DNA of 64,000 bases from Vanessa cardui (Eukaryota > Arthropoda > Insecta > Lepidoptera > Nymphalidae), in the NCBI RefSeq assembly GCF_905220365.1, contig NC_061152.1:2717001-2781000 (forward strand). The letters run 5' to 3'. Each line of letters opens with the position of its first letter. The first letter of the stretch is position 1. Of this stretch, positions 33,101 to 44,894 are shown one piece after another. Under the pieces are notes generated by a model, which saw only the letters and a program-made list of their open reading frames with translations, was not told the DNA's origin and made no database searches. The translations under genes and the position numbers were made by a program.

Positions 33101-36100
33101 AAATAAGCATGCAGTGTTTGTCTATAATTAGTTGTACAATTGCGTTTGATATTTTGTTATTTTAATTGTACCTATAGTAAGTTTTATATTGTAACAACTG
33201 TTGATAAACCTAAATAAATAAATAAAAATAAAAACAATAGTCTACATGAATAGAATATAAATAGTTTGTATATTTACAGGTGCGTAAGAAAAAAAAGGAT
33301 CCCGAGAAAGTTAAGGATGAGGGCAAAGCGCCCCCCACGCCGGGAGACCTCAGAAAGCTACTCTCTAAGACCACCATTGTGGGCTACAAGTGTCTGGAGT
33401 GCGACATGTTCTTTAAGTAAGTATTAAATAAATAAATATGAGACAACATCACATACATTACTCTGATCCCAATGTAAGTAGCTAAACTTGTGTTATGGAA
33501 ATCAGAAGAAACGGCACCACAAACACCCAGACCCAAGACAACATAGAAAACTAATGGTAATCTACATCGGCCGGGAATCGAACCCGGGACCTCAGAGTGG
33601 CGTACCCATGAAAACCGGTGTACACACTCGACCATGGAGGTCGTCAAAGTATTACTTCTTATAAATAGATAATAAATATGAGGAAACATCACACACATTT
33701 TCTTGGCGGTAGGGCTTTGTGCAAGCCCGTCTGGGTAGGTACCACCCACTCATCAGTTATTCTACCGCCAAACAACAGTACTCAGTATTGTTGCGTTCCG
33801 GTTTGAAGGGTGAGACAGTGTAACTACAGGCACAAGGGATAACATCTTAGTTCCCAAGTTAGGCGCATTGATGTAAGGAATGGTTAATATTTCTTACAGC
33901 GTCATTGTCTATGGGTGATGGTGACTTACCATCAGGTGGCCCATATGCTCGTCCGCCAATTTATAACATGAAAAAGAATAACATTACTCTGATCCCAATG
34001 TAAGTAGCTAAAGCACTTGTGTTGTGAATAAATAAAAATTTAAAAAAAAGAAAAACCGATTTCAATCAAAACACTATTTTAAAACAAATAAATATGCACT
34101 GAAAAAGTAATAAAAATGATTACAAATTATACACATTATCATGTGTCAAACGATAATAGTAGCATATGTATTTTCTTGTAGTATCTTATATATATATTGG
34201 TTGCTAGCTCCAATATTTAATTTCAGTTCAATCAGTCGTAAATCTAAGTAGATTTATATAAACTTTCATCCCCTGTTTTATCCCCTTTTAAAATTTATCA
34301 AAATCTACATCAATGAAATCAAAACAAAATTTTTCATAGGTTTGGAAATTTCTAAAAATAAGTAATAAGTTTTTTATTTATAGAAATGTTATATGTAAAT
34401 GTTATATGCTAAGATAGGTAAATGATAGTACCAATCTGTCTGTCTGTCTATGCTGTGCTAAGATCTGCTCATCCTCAGAAAAGATTACAGACTCACCCCC
34501 CTTTTTTTCTCGTTGGAAAAACGCATTACTCTATTCCAGCCACGTGATGGAAAGTGGGGGGGGGGTGGTACTGCCCGGAGCCCTGGACGCCGGGCTTACC
34601 CACTAAAAAACCACCGGTACCCTCTCCGTCTTTCGATGGGCCACACGTTATCACTTACGCATGCTACCGTGACGAGACCAAAATGCTTGCTCAACAATGT
34701 TCTACTGTAACTCTAAATAAAATGAGAAATTTTAATGTAAATAACTAACCACTAGGCTCAATGCTAAGCGTGATAATAATTCATATAAATATATGTCCCG
34801 GCTCATATATTTAAATATATATCGGCGGTGAAGGAAAACATCGTGAGGATGCATGTGTCTAATTTCATAGAAACTCTGCCTCATGTGTATTCCAGCATTG
34901 GAACAACGTTGATATGTTCCAAAACTTCTCCTCAAAGGGAGAGGATGCCTTAGCCCAGCAATGGGCAATTTACAGGCTGTTGTCTTTAATGTAAACATAT
35001 GTATGACTAATTAAATGTTTGTTTACAGAAATTCCCGCGCTCGAAAGAATCACGTGGCTCGTTTCCACAGGGAGGGCCTCCAGTGCGATCACTGTAAGAA
35101 GCGTTTCGTCAACAGGACCACACTCACCACGCACTTGAGGTATTAACTAGCGACCCGCCGCGGCTTCGCACGGGCAATGCTGCTATAATAATATATGATG
35201 GTAAGTGGTCACCATCACCCATAGACAATGACGCTGTAAGAAATATTAACTATTCCTCACATCGTCAATGCGCTACTAACCTTGGGAACTAAGATGTTAT
35301 GTCCCTTGTGCCTGTAGTTACAGCTCACTCACCCTTCAAACCGGAACACAACAATACTGCGTACTGTTGTTTGGCGGTAGAATATCTGATGAGTGGGTGG
35401 TACCTACCCAGGCGGGCTTGTACGAAGCCCTACCACCAAGTAAATAATAATAAATGTATATTTCATCAAGGCCTCGTTTGAAGGCACCAAGGTTATAAGA
35501 GAACACGTGTACTGGTGGATAGTCTTATCCATCTAATACACACCTTCACACACACACACGCACGCACGCACACAGGCACACTCACACACACACACGCACC
35601 TTTACACAGCTTTTAGGAGACGTTAATCATCATTGTTTTGTTTTGTTGTTATTTTTTTTAATTTTTATTCTTTTTATTGTGTATCGTGTCCTAATAATAA
35701 ACATTTCTTTCTTTCTAATCCATCCATAGTGAAATAAACATGTATCATTTTCCAGGTTGCACGAGGGTCCGCTGCCGAGAGAGGAGTGTCCGATATGCCA
35801 CAAGATGGTCCGGACGATACAGATAAAGTACCACATCCAACGTCACCAGAACACAAGCCGCTACGAGTGCAAGGACTGCAGCAAGGTCTTCAGCCACCTG
35901 GCGACCTACCAGGCTCACCTCAAGTACTCCCGCCCCCACGCTTCCGACCAGATATTCAAGTTAGTGGGCTTTTTTAATCAACAGCCTGTAAATTCCCACT
36001 GCTGGGCTAAAGGCCTCCTCTCCCTTTGAGGAGAAGGTTTGGAACATATTCGATCACGCTGTTCCAATGCGGGTTGGTGGAATACAAATGTGGCAGAATT

Positions 36101-39100
36101 TCGTTGAAATTCGTCACATGCAGGTTTCCTCACGATGTTTTCCTTCACCTCGCTCACTCACGCTCGAGATGAATTACAAACACAAATTAAGCACATATAT
36201 ATAGCAGTGCTTGCCTGGATTTGATTTCGCAATCAAATCCCAAAGAACCCGCAATCATCGGTTAAGATGCACGCGTTCTAACCACTGGGCCATCTCGACT
36301 CAAACATAATAGGTATATCTATAGTCAATTACTTCTTGATTGAACAGCTGAACCGGTTTCGATGAAAATTAGTTATGGATATAGTTTGACTACTGGGGAA
36401 GGGCTACTTTTGAATCCACCCCTTGAGGGAGTAATATTGACTAGTAATTAATATATATTATATGATTTTACCTTTGGTCTGTATGTTGGGGATAATTTTC
36501 ATTGTTAACATCATAATCATAATCCATGTCAGTCCTGTAATAGAAAACAGATCTTAACCAATGATTGCGAAATCAAATCCAGGCAAGCACCACTATATAT
36601 ATGTGCTTAATTTGTGTTTATAATTCATCTCGTGCTCAGCGGTGAAGGAAAACATCGTGAGGAAAGCATGTGTCTAATTTCATTGAAATTCTGCCACATG
36701 TGCATTCCACCAACCCGCATTGGATTCGTGGTGGAATATGTTCCAAACCCTCTCCTTAATGGAAGAGGAGGCCTTATCTCAGCAGTGGGAAATGTACAGG
36801 CTGTTACTTCACTTTTAACTAATAATCGACTACAATTTCAATTTTCGTACTAACAAAACATCGGCTAAAAATCAATTATCGAACGTTTTGGTATAATATA
36901 AAATTCCCCTCGTTTTCCCCGCACAGTGACAATGCCCACACCAATCTTTGATATGAGTGAGCCAGTGTAACTACAGGCACAAGGGACATAACATTAGTTC
37001 CCAAAGTTGGTGGCGCATTGACGATGTAAGGAATAGTTAATATTTCTTACAGCGTCATTGTCTATGGATGATGGTGACCACTTACCATCGGGTGGCCCAT
37101 TTGCTCGTTCGCTAACCTATACCATAAAAAAAATCCCCGATCGACTTGCTATTCCCCGCATTTTGGGGAATTCCCCACACGTTGGCAACACTGGTTATGG
37201 TTTTACAAGAGTAAAAGTATCACAAACACTTTGACACAAGACAATATAGATGACTAATGATCGTTTTTTCTACATCGACTCGGTTGTTAGTAAAGCTTTA
37301 ATAATCAAAATATACTTTATTCAAGTAGGTTTTATCGTCATTTTACAATTAAGTGAAGCTACCACCGTTTCGCTTAGCTGATTCTACCGAGAAGAACCGG
37401 CATGAAACTCAGTAGTTACTAGTTATTTGTCGACCTCCGAGGTCCCAAGTGGATGTAGAAAAAGTTCATTAGTTGTCTGTGTCGTCTCGGGTCTGGGTGT
37501 TTGTGCCGTCGTTACTTCTGATCTTCCACAACACAAGTGCGTTAGCTTACATTGGGATCAGAGTAACGTATGTGATGTCCAATATTGTCCAATACTTTAT
37601 TCGAGTAGGCTTTTTCACACTTTCGAATCGTCATTTAACAATTAAGTGAAGCTACCACCGGTTCGGAACGGCAAGAAACTCAGTAGTTACTCGTTTTTTT
37701 ATTTTTTCCACAGATTTCCATGTCCCATGTGCAATAAAGGCTACCCCACAAAGCAAGCGATGCAGGATCACTTTAATTATCAGCATCTCGGCAAGACTTC
37801 CCACAAATGTCCCATATGTGATAAGGTCAGTGCCATTATCGCAACACAGTATAAAACAAAGTCGCTTAATGCTGTCTGCTCTGTGCATGCTTAGATCTTT
37901 ATTATGTAACGGATTTTGATGCGGTTTTTGACTATAGATAGAGTGATTTTAATACATGCAACTACAACTGTAAATTTCTCACTGCTCGACTAAGGCGAGG
38001 AGGAGAAGTTCAGGAACGTATTTCACTGAGTTGTTCCAATGCGTGTTGGTGGAAAACACATGTGGCAGAATTTCTATAAAATTAGACACATGCAGGTTTC
38101 CTCACGATGTTTTCCGTGACCGTTGAGCACGAGATGAATTATAAAGACAAATTAAGCACATGAATCAGCGGTGCTTGCCTGGGTTTGAACCCGCAGTCAT
38201 CGGTTGAGATGCACGCGTTATAACCACGCTACCATCTTTTCCTTTCTTCGGTTTTCCTTCACCGAGCACGAGATGAATTATAAGCACAGATTAAGCACAT
38301 TAACCCGCAATCATCAGTTAATATGTACGCGTTCTAACCCCGAGACCAACTCGAGTCGTTTGAAAAATATATAAATATTAAACGATAATACACTTTTATA
38401 TAAGTCGGCCTTACTCAATAGATGTATGAAATTTAACTCCAATGTTACAGCCGATAGCGTCCCACAAGAACGTCGAAAGGCACATGATGAGGGTCCACGG
38501 CGAAAAGAAGGTGAAACCGAGGAACCACGTCTGCCAGCAGTGCGGGAAGGGTTTCACTGTGAGTACTGTGTACACTTTGAGTGACATAGCGCAACAGGCT
38601 ATTTGACTAGTTTTTAAAATCCATTTTATATTATTTAGTAGAGGTTAAGGAACACAGTAAAAGTTAATTTCTTTATTTCTAGTACATATTTGCCGAAAAA
38701 TATCATATTAAAAATTCCATATTTAAATAGCGCTATAATGGGGTCGGTGACGTCACTTTGCTGTAATTTAATCTGTGATACATATTTTTGAAAAAATTAA
38801 GTATTATTTTCCACTTTCGTTAGTAAGTAACCATTTATAAACTCATAATATGCACTGATTACGATAATTCACAATTTATTTTTCGCATTGTCAAATAACC
38901 TATTGGAGTGAGATTGGCGATATCCCCACCCCCTAAAAAAAGACTTCAAATGTCAAATTTTCGTAATCCATACTTCACCATCTTTGATGAGGCGCCCCCC
39001 AACATCACATACATTACTGTGACCCCAATGTGAGTAGCTAACGCACTTGTGTTGTGGAAGATCAGAAGTAATGACGGCACAAACACCCAGACCCGAGACG

Positions 39101-39458
39101 ACATAGAAAATTAATGAATTTTCTACATCGATTCGGCCGGGAATCGAACTCCCGTAGTAACTTGGAGTACTCGACCACTGAGGTCGTCAAACAAACATTT
39201 AGGTGGTCACCACTTAAGATTAGCGTGAAAAAAGTTGTTTTGACATTGATATGTAACTATTTATGTACAATTTCACAGGACAGAAAAGCTCTGACGCAAC
39301 ACGAGGTAATCCACTCTGGCGAGCGTCCCCTCTCCTGCGACATCTGCCAGCAGACCTTCAAGCAGAAAGCCTCCCTCTACACGCACAGGAAACGCGTGCA
39401 CAAAGTGTTTCCGGCCAAGCGGGTCGTCGAATTCATGGACAATAAGAGCGATGTATAG
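27127..39458 (+). CDS. Gene B: ZAD-C2H2 zinc-finger protein, 13 exons, about 660 aa, 11 fingers
   Basis: Exons: 27127-27267, 27817-27957, 28451-28706, 29564-29696, 30260-30388, 31021-31138, 31714-31926, 33280-33416, 35029-35139, 35756-35959, 37714-37825, 38451-38558, 39279-39458. All are GT-AG with consistent phase. The ZAD cysteines are C13 (or C14), C16, C60 and C63, with VCWEC in exon 2. The linker (95-280) includes an acidic, low-complexity stretch. Eleven C2H2 fingers span about 283-642: CELC, CKVC, CKLC, CLEC, CDHC, CPIC, CKDC, CPMC, CPIC, CQQC, CDIC. The last two are joined by HSGERP, close to the TGEKP linker. A basic segment (VRKKKKDPEK) in exon 8 is a possible nuclear localisation signal. 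The role is presumably sequence-specific DNA binding with ZAD dimerisation. Architecture and most intron positions match gene A. Confidence 0.88.
28000..28245 (+). repeat. SINE-1, decayed copy
   Basis: Diverged head (cgagatagccaagtg) and body (gaggaaacctgcctgtgtct). Older than the near-identical copies elsewhere. Confidence 0.5.
29313..29562 (+). repeat. SINE-2, near-complete copy touching an exon
   Basis: tRNA-like head gacctccatggtcgagtggt, box B-like GGGTTCGATTCC, body gtcgtctcgggtctgggtgt, tail atttatttatttg. Its tail reaches to within about 20 bp of gene B exon 4. Confidence 0.7.
30415..30700 (-). repeat. SINE-1 copy
   Basis: Near-complete inverse SINE-1 in intron 5 of gene B, starting 26 bp after the exon 5 donor. 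Confidence 0.65.
30803..30985 (+). mobile_element. Helitron-like H2 fragment
   Basis: Matches H2 (cacagtataaaacaaagttg, gcaacggattttgatgcggt) without the CTAG end. It ends about 35 bp before gene B exon 6. Confidence 0.55.
32010..32198. mobile_element. MITE M2 fragment
   Basis: Internal M2 text (tggcgctgcaatggggtcgg, tgacgtcactttgctgtatt) with neither terminus. Confidence 0.5.
32199..32490 (+). repeat. SINE-1, complete copy
   Basis: Head gagtcgagatggcccaatgg, box B-like text gggttcacacgcaag (degenerate), and the family tail ttacaggct. Confidence 0.7.
33425..33655 (-). repeat. SINE-2 copy
   Basis: Inverse SINE-2 with box B-like ggaatcgaacccgggac and the tRNA-like head; begins about 10 bp after the gene B exon 8 donor. 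Confidence 0.65.
33700..33975 (-). repeat. R3 copy
   Basis: Near full-length R3, ggtagggctttgtgcaagcc to ccatatgctcgtccgcc. Confidence 0.6.
34480..34700 (+). repeat. Fragment related to the LINE-containing block at 50.3 kb
   Basis: Shares a G-rich stretch, ctaaaaaaccac/acg and ctactgtgacg-like text with 50320-50460 in the same order. Probably the same decayed retroelement region. Confidence 0.4.
34800..34985 (+). repeat. SINE-1, truncated copy
   Basis: Lacks the tRNA-like head; retains the body from ggcggtgaaggaaaacatcg to ttacaggctgttgt. It ends about 40 bp before gene B exon 9. Confidence 0.6.
35190..35448 (+). repeat. R3 copy
   Basis: R3 in the orientation gatggtaagtggtcaccatc to gggcttgtacgaagccctac. 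Confidence 0.6.
35548..35600. repeat. (CA)n-type microsatellite
   Basis: Imperfect CA/CG/CACT tract in intron 9 of gene B. Confidence 0.8.
35982..36303 (-). repeat. SINE-1, complete copy with internal duplication
   Basis: Inverse SINE-1; the box B region (cgcaatcaaatcc / cgcaatcatcgg) is partly duplicated. It begins about 20 bp after gene B exon 10. Confidence 0.65.
36545..36812 (+). repeat. SINE-1 copy
   Basis: Body intact; head reduced to cttaaccaatgattgcg. Confidence 0.6.
36955..37132 (-). repeat. R3, partial copy
   Basis: R3 from gtgagccagtgtaactacag to the A-rich end. Confidence 0.55.
37425..37600 (+). repeat. SINE-2, internally deleted copy
   Basis: Head gacctccgaggtcccaagtg lacks most of the tRNA-like part; body gtcgtctcgggtctgggtgt is intact. 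Confidence 0.55.
37970..38240 (-). repeat. SINE-1 copy
   Basis: Inverse copy with box B-like ggtttgaacccgcag; followed by a second short SINE-1 fragment to about 38350. Confidence 0.6.
38597..38900. mobile_element. MITE family M2, internally deleted copy
   Basis: Both termini (GGCTATTTGAC, GTCAAATAACC) present, interior shortened. It begins 38 bp after the donor of gene B exon 12. Confidence 0.6.
39001..39190 (-). repeat. SINE-2 copy
   Basis: Inverse SINE-2 body with degenerate head, in the last intron of gene B. Confidence 0.55.
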
Positions 39459-39479
39459 ACAATGGGATACTTTTTTTGG

Positions 39480-39485
39480 AATAAA
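39480..39485 (+). promoter_or_regulatory. Poly(A) signal of gene B
   Basis: AATAAA 22 bases after the TAG stop. Confidence 0.65.
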
Positions 39486-39539
39486 ATTGTCGATGAAATA
39501 ACTTTCAAGGTTATATAGTGAGGGAGTCAAGATGGCTGG

Positions 39540-40005
39540 TTCACATCACTACTATATATATGTGCTTAATTTGTGTTTATAATTCATCTCGTGTTCGGTG
39601 AAGGAAAACATTGTGGGTACATGTGTCTGATTTCATAGAAATTCTGACACATGTGTATTGCACCAATTGGACAGCGTGTTGGAATGTGTTCCAAAACTTC
39701 TCCTCAAAGTAAATAATTATAAATGAATAAATATGAGACAACATCACATATATTACTCTGACCAATGTAAGTAGCTACAGCACTTGTGTTATGGGAATCA
39801 GAAGTAACGACGGCACAAACACCCAGACCCGAGACGACATAGAAAACTAATGGTAATCTACATCGACTCGGCCGTACAAACCCAGGACCTCGGAGTGGCG
39901 TACCCATGAAAACCGGTGTACACACCACTCGACCATGGAGGTTGTCATAATCGTCAAAGTGAGAGGAGGCTATATAGCCCAGCAGTGGGAAATTGACAAG
40001 CTGTG
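39540..40005 (+). repeat. SINE-1 split by a SINE-2 insertion
   Basis: SINE-1 runs 39540-39715 and resumes at 39958-40005; between them is an inverse SINE-2 (39716-39957). Short CAAAG/TCAAAGTGA text at the two joints is compatible with target duplication. Confidence 0.6.
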
Positions 40006-40225
40006 TTTTTGCTTATAGCTTATATATATAAGCTTATGTTTCCTTCTCCCATCTCGGGTCGTTTCAAGGTCACAGTTGTCAAATTTCCTGTCATTGGAAT
40101 ACACTTGATTGGTTTTTATTTCGATGGTGATAGTCGGTTTTGAGTTAAGAATGGGGGGGAAAGGGGTGACCAGATAAGACAGTCTCAAATGGTTCCGTAT
40201 AAAGGACTATTCGTATTTCGCTTAA

Positions 40226-40458
40226 CGCGTTCGCTGCGGTACGGGGCGTTAAAGACCTCGTATGAAAATTGTCAAAATACCGGTACGAGGCTTGTTAGAC
40301 CCCGTAACGTAACCGTAAGGTCAAATAAACCTCGTATTAAATTATACCATAGCATTGCATCATACAAATATAATAACTTTCCTATAGTATATAACACGAT
40401 AGAGAAATCCATGTTCTTACATAAGAGGCGTTTTAGACCTCGCTCCGCAACGAACGTG
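40226..40458. mobile_element. piggyBac-like MITE, 233 bp
   Basis: TTAA at 40222-40225 and 40459-40462 flanks ends CGCGTTCGCTGCGG and the inverse CACGTTCGTTGCGG. The ORFs that cross it are not genes. Confidence 0.65.
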
Positions 40459-41677
40459 TTAAAGTAACTTGACGTTATATTTATTGGTGTTAGTTTTATT
40501 TCAAATAGCCTTAGTGTCACGTCAGTTAAAAATATGCCCTAAAGCCAGGAAACGGCGTTCCGTTATGTAATTAAAATATTATTGTAACTGGCAACTTTTT
40601 ACATGTAAAAATAATGTATAGAAATTGAAAATGTATTATAAAAATAATGTTAATATATTTTAAGTAATAAACAACTTTTTATACGATTTGTTGTTGTTTT
40701 TTTTTATGGCACTTATTTTCCGTTTGGGAATTTGTCTGCTTCTAAGTTTTCCAGCGAGAATTTTTCGTGTAACAATTTGACCACTTATAACTTATGGTTT
40801 GAACATTTTTTATAATTGTTGACTGTTCTTTTGTTCTGGCTAATGTCTGGAACGGATGATTTTGACTGAATTTCACTGGCAGATAGCTTATACATATAAT
40901 AAAGCGTGACTTACAATTTCTTCATTTTATTTTATATACAACAATAACAAAACTTAATTAAAATTCAATATCGCACGAAGATGCAGTCACAGCTAGCTTA
41001 AAAATATATTTGAACCGAGATTACTGATTCTTAAGTATATGGAAGGGCTGATGAAAGCTTAACTTCATTCATTGATTTCATTTTATGGATTCATTTTTAC
41101 AGCCATACTAGGAATATTATAAAAAAAATATTTTATTCTTTTCTTATTCACTTGGTGGTAGGGCTTTGTGCAAGCCTGTCTGGGTAGGTACCACACACTC
41201 ATCAGTTATTCTACCGCCAAATAATAGTACTCAGTATTGTTGTGTTCCGGTTTGGAGTGTGGCCACCTACCATCAGGTGGCCCATATGCTCGTCCGCCAA
41301 CCTATAACATAAAAAAAGAAAACCGTACAGGCGGTTTTATTAGTTAACGTATTATATATGGGCGATTATCAAAATGCAATGCCCATATACAATAGTAGTT
41401 ACTACTGGGCAAAGCGGTTCTGTAGACTTTTTCTCACACTTCAAATAGCCCAGTCTATTATACCCCTGTTTCCAACAGTGTTTCCGTCAATTTAAAAAAA
41501 AAATAAAAAGCTCGCTCGAGTATTTCCAGGTGACTTTTTTTTTGCAACTTCAGAGCTCGCATTCGTCAGAATATTGTAATATACACTTTTCTAAATGTAT
41601 TTAACCTGTCATTACTTAATCTGACGCGCTCGACTTTTTCAAAGGAACGGTTTTTTTACTAATCTGACGGGCTCTCC

Positions 41678-41986
41678 CAATGATGTTCTAGTAAACAGAT
41701 ATGTCATTAACGCGCAAAAATCGAAGACTAGAAAACGTCCTAATTGGGACGTTTGCCTATAGTCGTTTTCATCATAATTGTGCAAGTAATACGTTATAAT
41801 ACATCATAATTATGTAGTAATACGTTTTGCGTAATTAAAACATCTAGTTATCCCTTTTACTTATTGTTTTTATCAAGCTATCCTTTATACTTGTAACGAA
41901 ATGTAAAATAAACGGTCCCCGGCGCGGCACACTTTTTGCTGTTGTTTAGTATGGGTATAACATATCTGTTTATTAGAATATCATTG
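41678..41986. mobile_element. MITE, 309 bp, 8-bp TSD (relative of 372-2396)
   Basis: Ends CAATGATGTTCTAGTAAACA and the inverse of ...TAGAATATCATTG; flanks GGCTCTCC / GACTCTCC differ at one base of eight. This is the short form of the element in gene A's last intron, present in inverse orientation. Confidence 0.75.
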
Positions 41987-43340
41987 GACTCTCCTCAACG
42001 CACGCCCTTAAGGGTTCATATTTTGTAAAAGTATATTAAAGGGTACAAAGATCCTTCCTTTATGTTTATCTGACACGATCGAGCCTCTGCAAAAATCCCC
42101 TATTCGCCTTCCCTACTATAAGGATTTCACCTCGGAATAAAATATAATAAGCTGTATTGATATATACCTTTATTTTGTCGTTTTAAATTTCGTCTCAAAA
42201 GTCACAAATGCTATGTCATTTTTTATGACGCTGTTAACGTAAAATAAAACAAAATCTTGTAAATAGACAAATAAAACAATAATCTGTATTGAATTTCAGA
42301 AATATATTTTATTATTATTGATTATTTAAATCAAGGCACCGTTTGGTTTCATTGTAACAATAAACATTAATACAATAGAATAATTATTGAACATGCACTG
42401 CTATAAATAAAATTTATAATGACAACTATTTCTTATATCATTTATATAAAATCGAAATTAAATTAAATAAATCGATAAAAAAATAAACACTTCTATGGAT
42501 AGTCTGTTTCAGATATTACAAGCATGCATTTATATTAATAATTTTAAGAAGTTTATTAAAAATAAATTCATCTAAACTATTCTTTCATAGTTCTTATTTA
42601 AAATCATTATAAATGATAAAGAAATTACATACAGATAATTTAATGGAATTTATAATATCGAATAAAGAAAATCAAACAACTAAAATATTGTACCTTTAAC
42701 AAATCCAAATATAAAAAAATCACCATGAAAAGTGATCGAAGCTTATATTAAAAAAATAAAGGCATTCATTTTTTTATTGCATTACAAATATGTACAAATT
42801 AAATTAAAATATATTACAAAAATAGATTATATTCACAAACATTTTGGCGCGAAATTACTGACAGTTGACATTATAACCTTTTTTTTTAAATTCATACAGC
42901 ATATTAAAAATAAAAAAATATATATGGAGAAAAATAAAAATGCTTTCGATATTAATAACTACGTTTAAATGCTTCTACGATTAATTTTATATTAATTAGC
43001 ACCTATTAATAAAATAATATCGTATCACGATATCAAGAATCAACATAACTTTTTTTGTACTAACACAATAATTAACAGATAACAGAGGAAAATATGTGAG
43101 CGGGCTCACGGATTGCATAACATTTTTCTTAAAATATTATACTTCATTCCAAATCGAAGTAGGAATAAGGATAAACGTACCTTATATTAACGCTTTTCAT
43201 GCGATTTGCTTATAACTCGGCTGTGCTATATCGTGCACTACTAAGAGTTCATGATTGATATATCTTTATTCATAACACAACACTATTACACTTAACTACT
43301 TATATACACTTTATTTTTACTTCCAAAATCTCTATAAAGC

Positions 43341-43662
43341 CCATTACATGATTACACAATGAAAAAAATAAGATATAAGAGATAAGGAACAAGAAATAAG
43401 GAATAGCTGAATACAGCGATGGCAGCCCCGTTAATCAATTCATAATTCAAAAATAAGGAATAAGAAATAAGAATATATTTCCGTCACGGTGGGAATTTGT
43501 TTCTTATTTCTTATAGCCAGCCAATCGCAGGGCATTTTTTCAACGAAGTTTCAACCGCTGTGATTGGTTGAATATTGTAGCCTATCGCCTATTGTGTTTT
43601 GGTTGCTGTGCTATTCCTTATTCCTTGTCTCTTAATTCTTATTTTTCATTGTGTAATGGGCC
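43341..43662. mobile_element. Palindromic MITE (TTACACAATGAAAAA termini), copy 1
   Basis: Ends CATTACA..ACACAATGAAAAAAA and the inverse ...TTTTTCATTGTGTAATGGGCC; arms are rich in aaggaataagnaataag repeats. Copy 2 is at 44895-45232. Confidence 0.6.
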
Positions 43663-44409
43663 TAACAGTTTCGGTGCCGTTCCAAACATCACAGATTAAT
43701 CAAACTCGACCATCTCCAACTCTCGTCAATTTGCTGTCAAATGTTTCTTTGACATTTCTCCTATTAGGGTTGGAATATACGTGAATTAATTTAAAACATT
43801 TTGACATTCCTAATATAGAAATGAAACTGACACAACCTACTCCAATGGTTGTATTATATAAATAAACAACTTGATTTGGAATTGTTGACATTTGTCCAAT
43901 TCTAAATTTAAATGTTACGTTTTGAATCAGTCAGCAAAACCGATAACGGAACTACAATTTTAGTTCATCTTTAATTCCATACTAATATAATAAATGTGAA
44001 AGTAACTCTGTCGGTCTGTAGCCCTTTCACTAATAAATCAATGAACCGGATTTGTAGAAATTTGGTATACAGCAAACTCCAAGAAAGAACATATGCTACT
44101 TTTTTACCTACACCAAATCTAAAACTAGTATACATCATAAATAAACATATATTAATCACAAACTGTTTATAGTGCAAAGTTATATAGCAAATCAAAATAA
44201 TTTTCTCATAAAAATTGCGTTGACACTTAAAATAGTATTTTGCATACAGTAATATCAATTCCATAGTAATACAAGAAATGGATTCTAAAATCACATACAG
44301 ATATAAGATCTATTCATTACGCTGCTGTAGTATATCTATAATGCCGTTATCTATCTAAACTCAATTATGAGCTATGAGCAAAACAACGCGGTAAACAATG
44401 TATAACTTA

Positions 44410-44668
44410 TCTATACATATAATAAAATTGGAGTGTCTGTTTGTAATGTTAAAATAGCCCTTTTTACTCAATGATTTGAAAAATTATAAACAGTAGTCTG
44501 TACAGTAGTAGTCTGCCTGTCTGTCTGTTTGTTTCGGCTAATCTCTGAAACGGCTGGACCGATTTTGACGGGACTTTCGCTGGCAGATAACTGATAAAAT
44601 AGGTAGTTAGGCTAGAATATTTCTGTTTTGTTAAATTCAAACGCGTACAAGGTCGAGGGCACAGCTAG
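44410..44668 (+). mobile_element. Helitron-like H1, complete copy
   Basis: A|TCTATACATATAATAAAATT start and GGCACAGCTAG|T end; best-preserved H1 boundaries in the window. Confidence 0.65.
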
Positions 44669-44894
44669 TCGATAATGAGACCGTAAAATTATTACCAAAA
44701 CTAATCAACATATAAAAAAAAACGCCAAATATATGACGATAGATATTTTCTTTTCTTATTAATATGCGATCAAAATTTAGAAGTTGGAAATCGATTAGAT
44801 GTTAGTTAACGGCATTTCAGTCCACGGCAGTACGAAAGGCGCGCTAAATAAATAATCTTAATAGATAATTAATAATGTATTGTTGCTGTCTGTC

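Noticed and set aside
40189..40520. Overlapping ORFs of 92 and 82 aa on opposite strands.
   Set aside because: They lie across the TTAA-flanked MITE and reflect its inverted ends.
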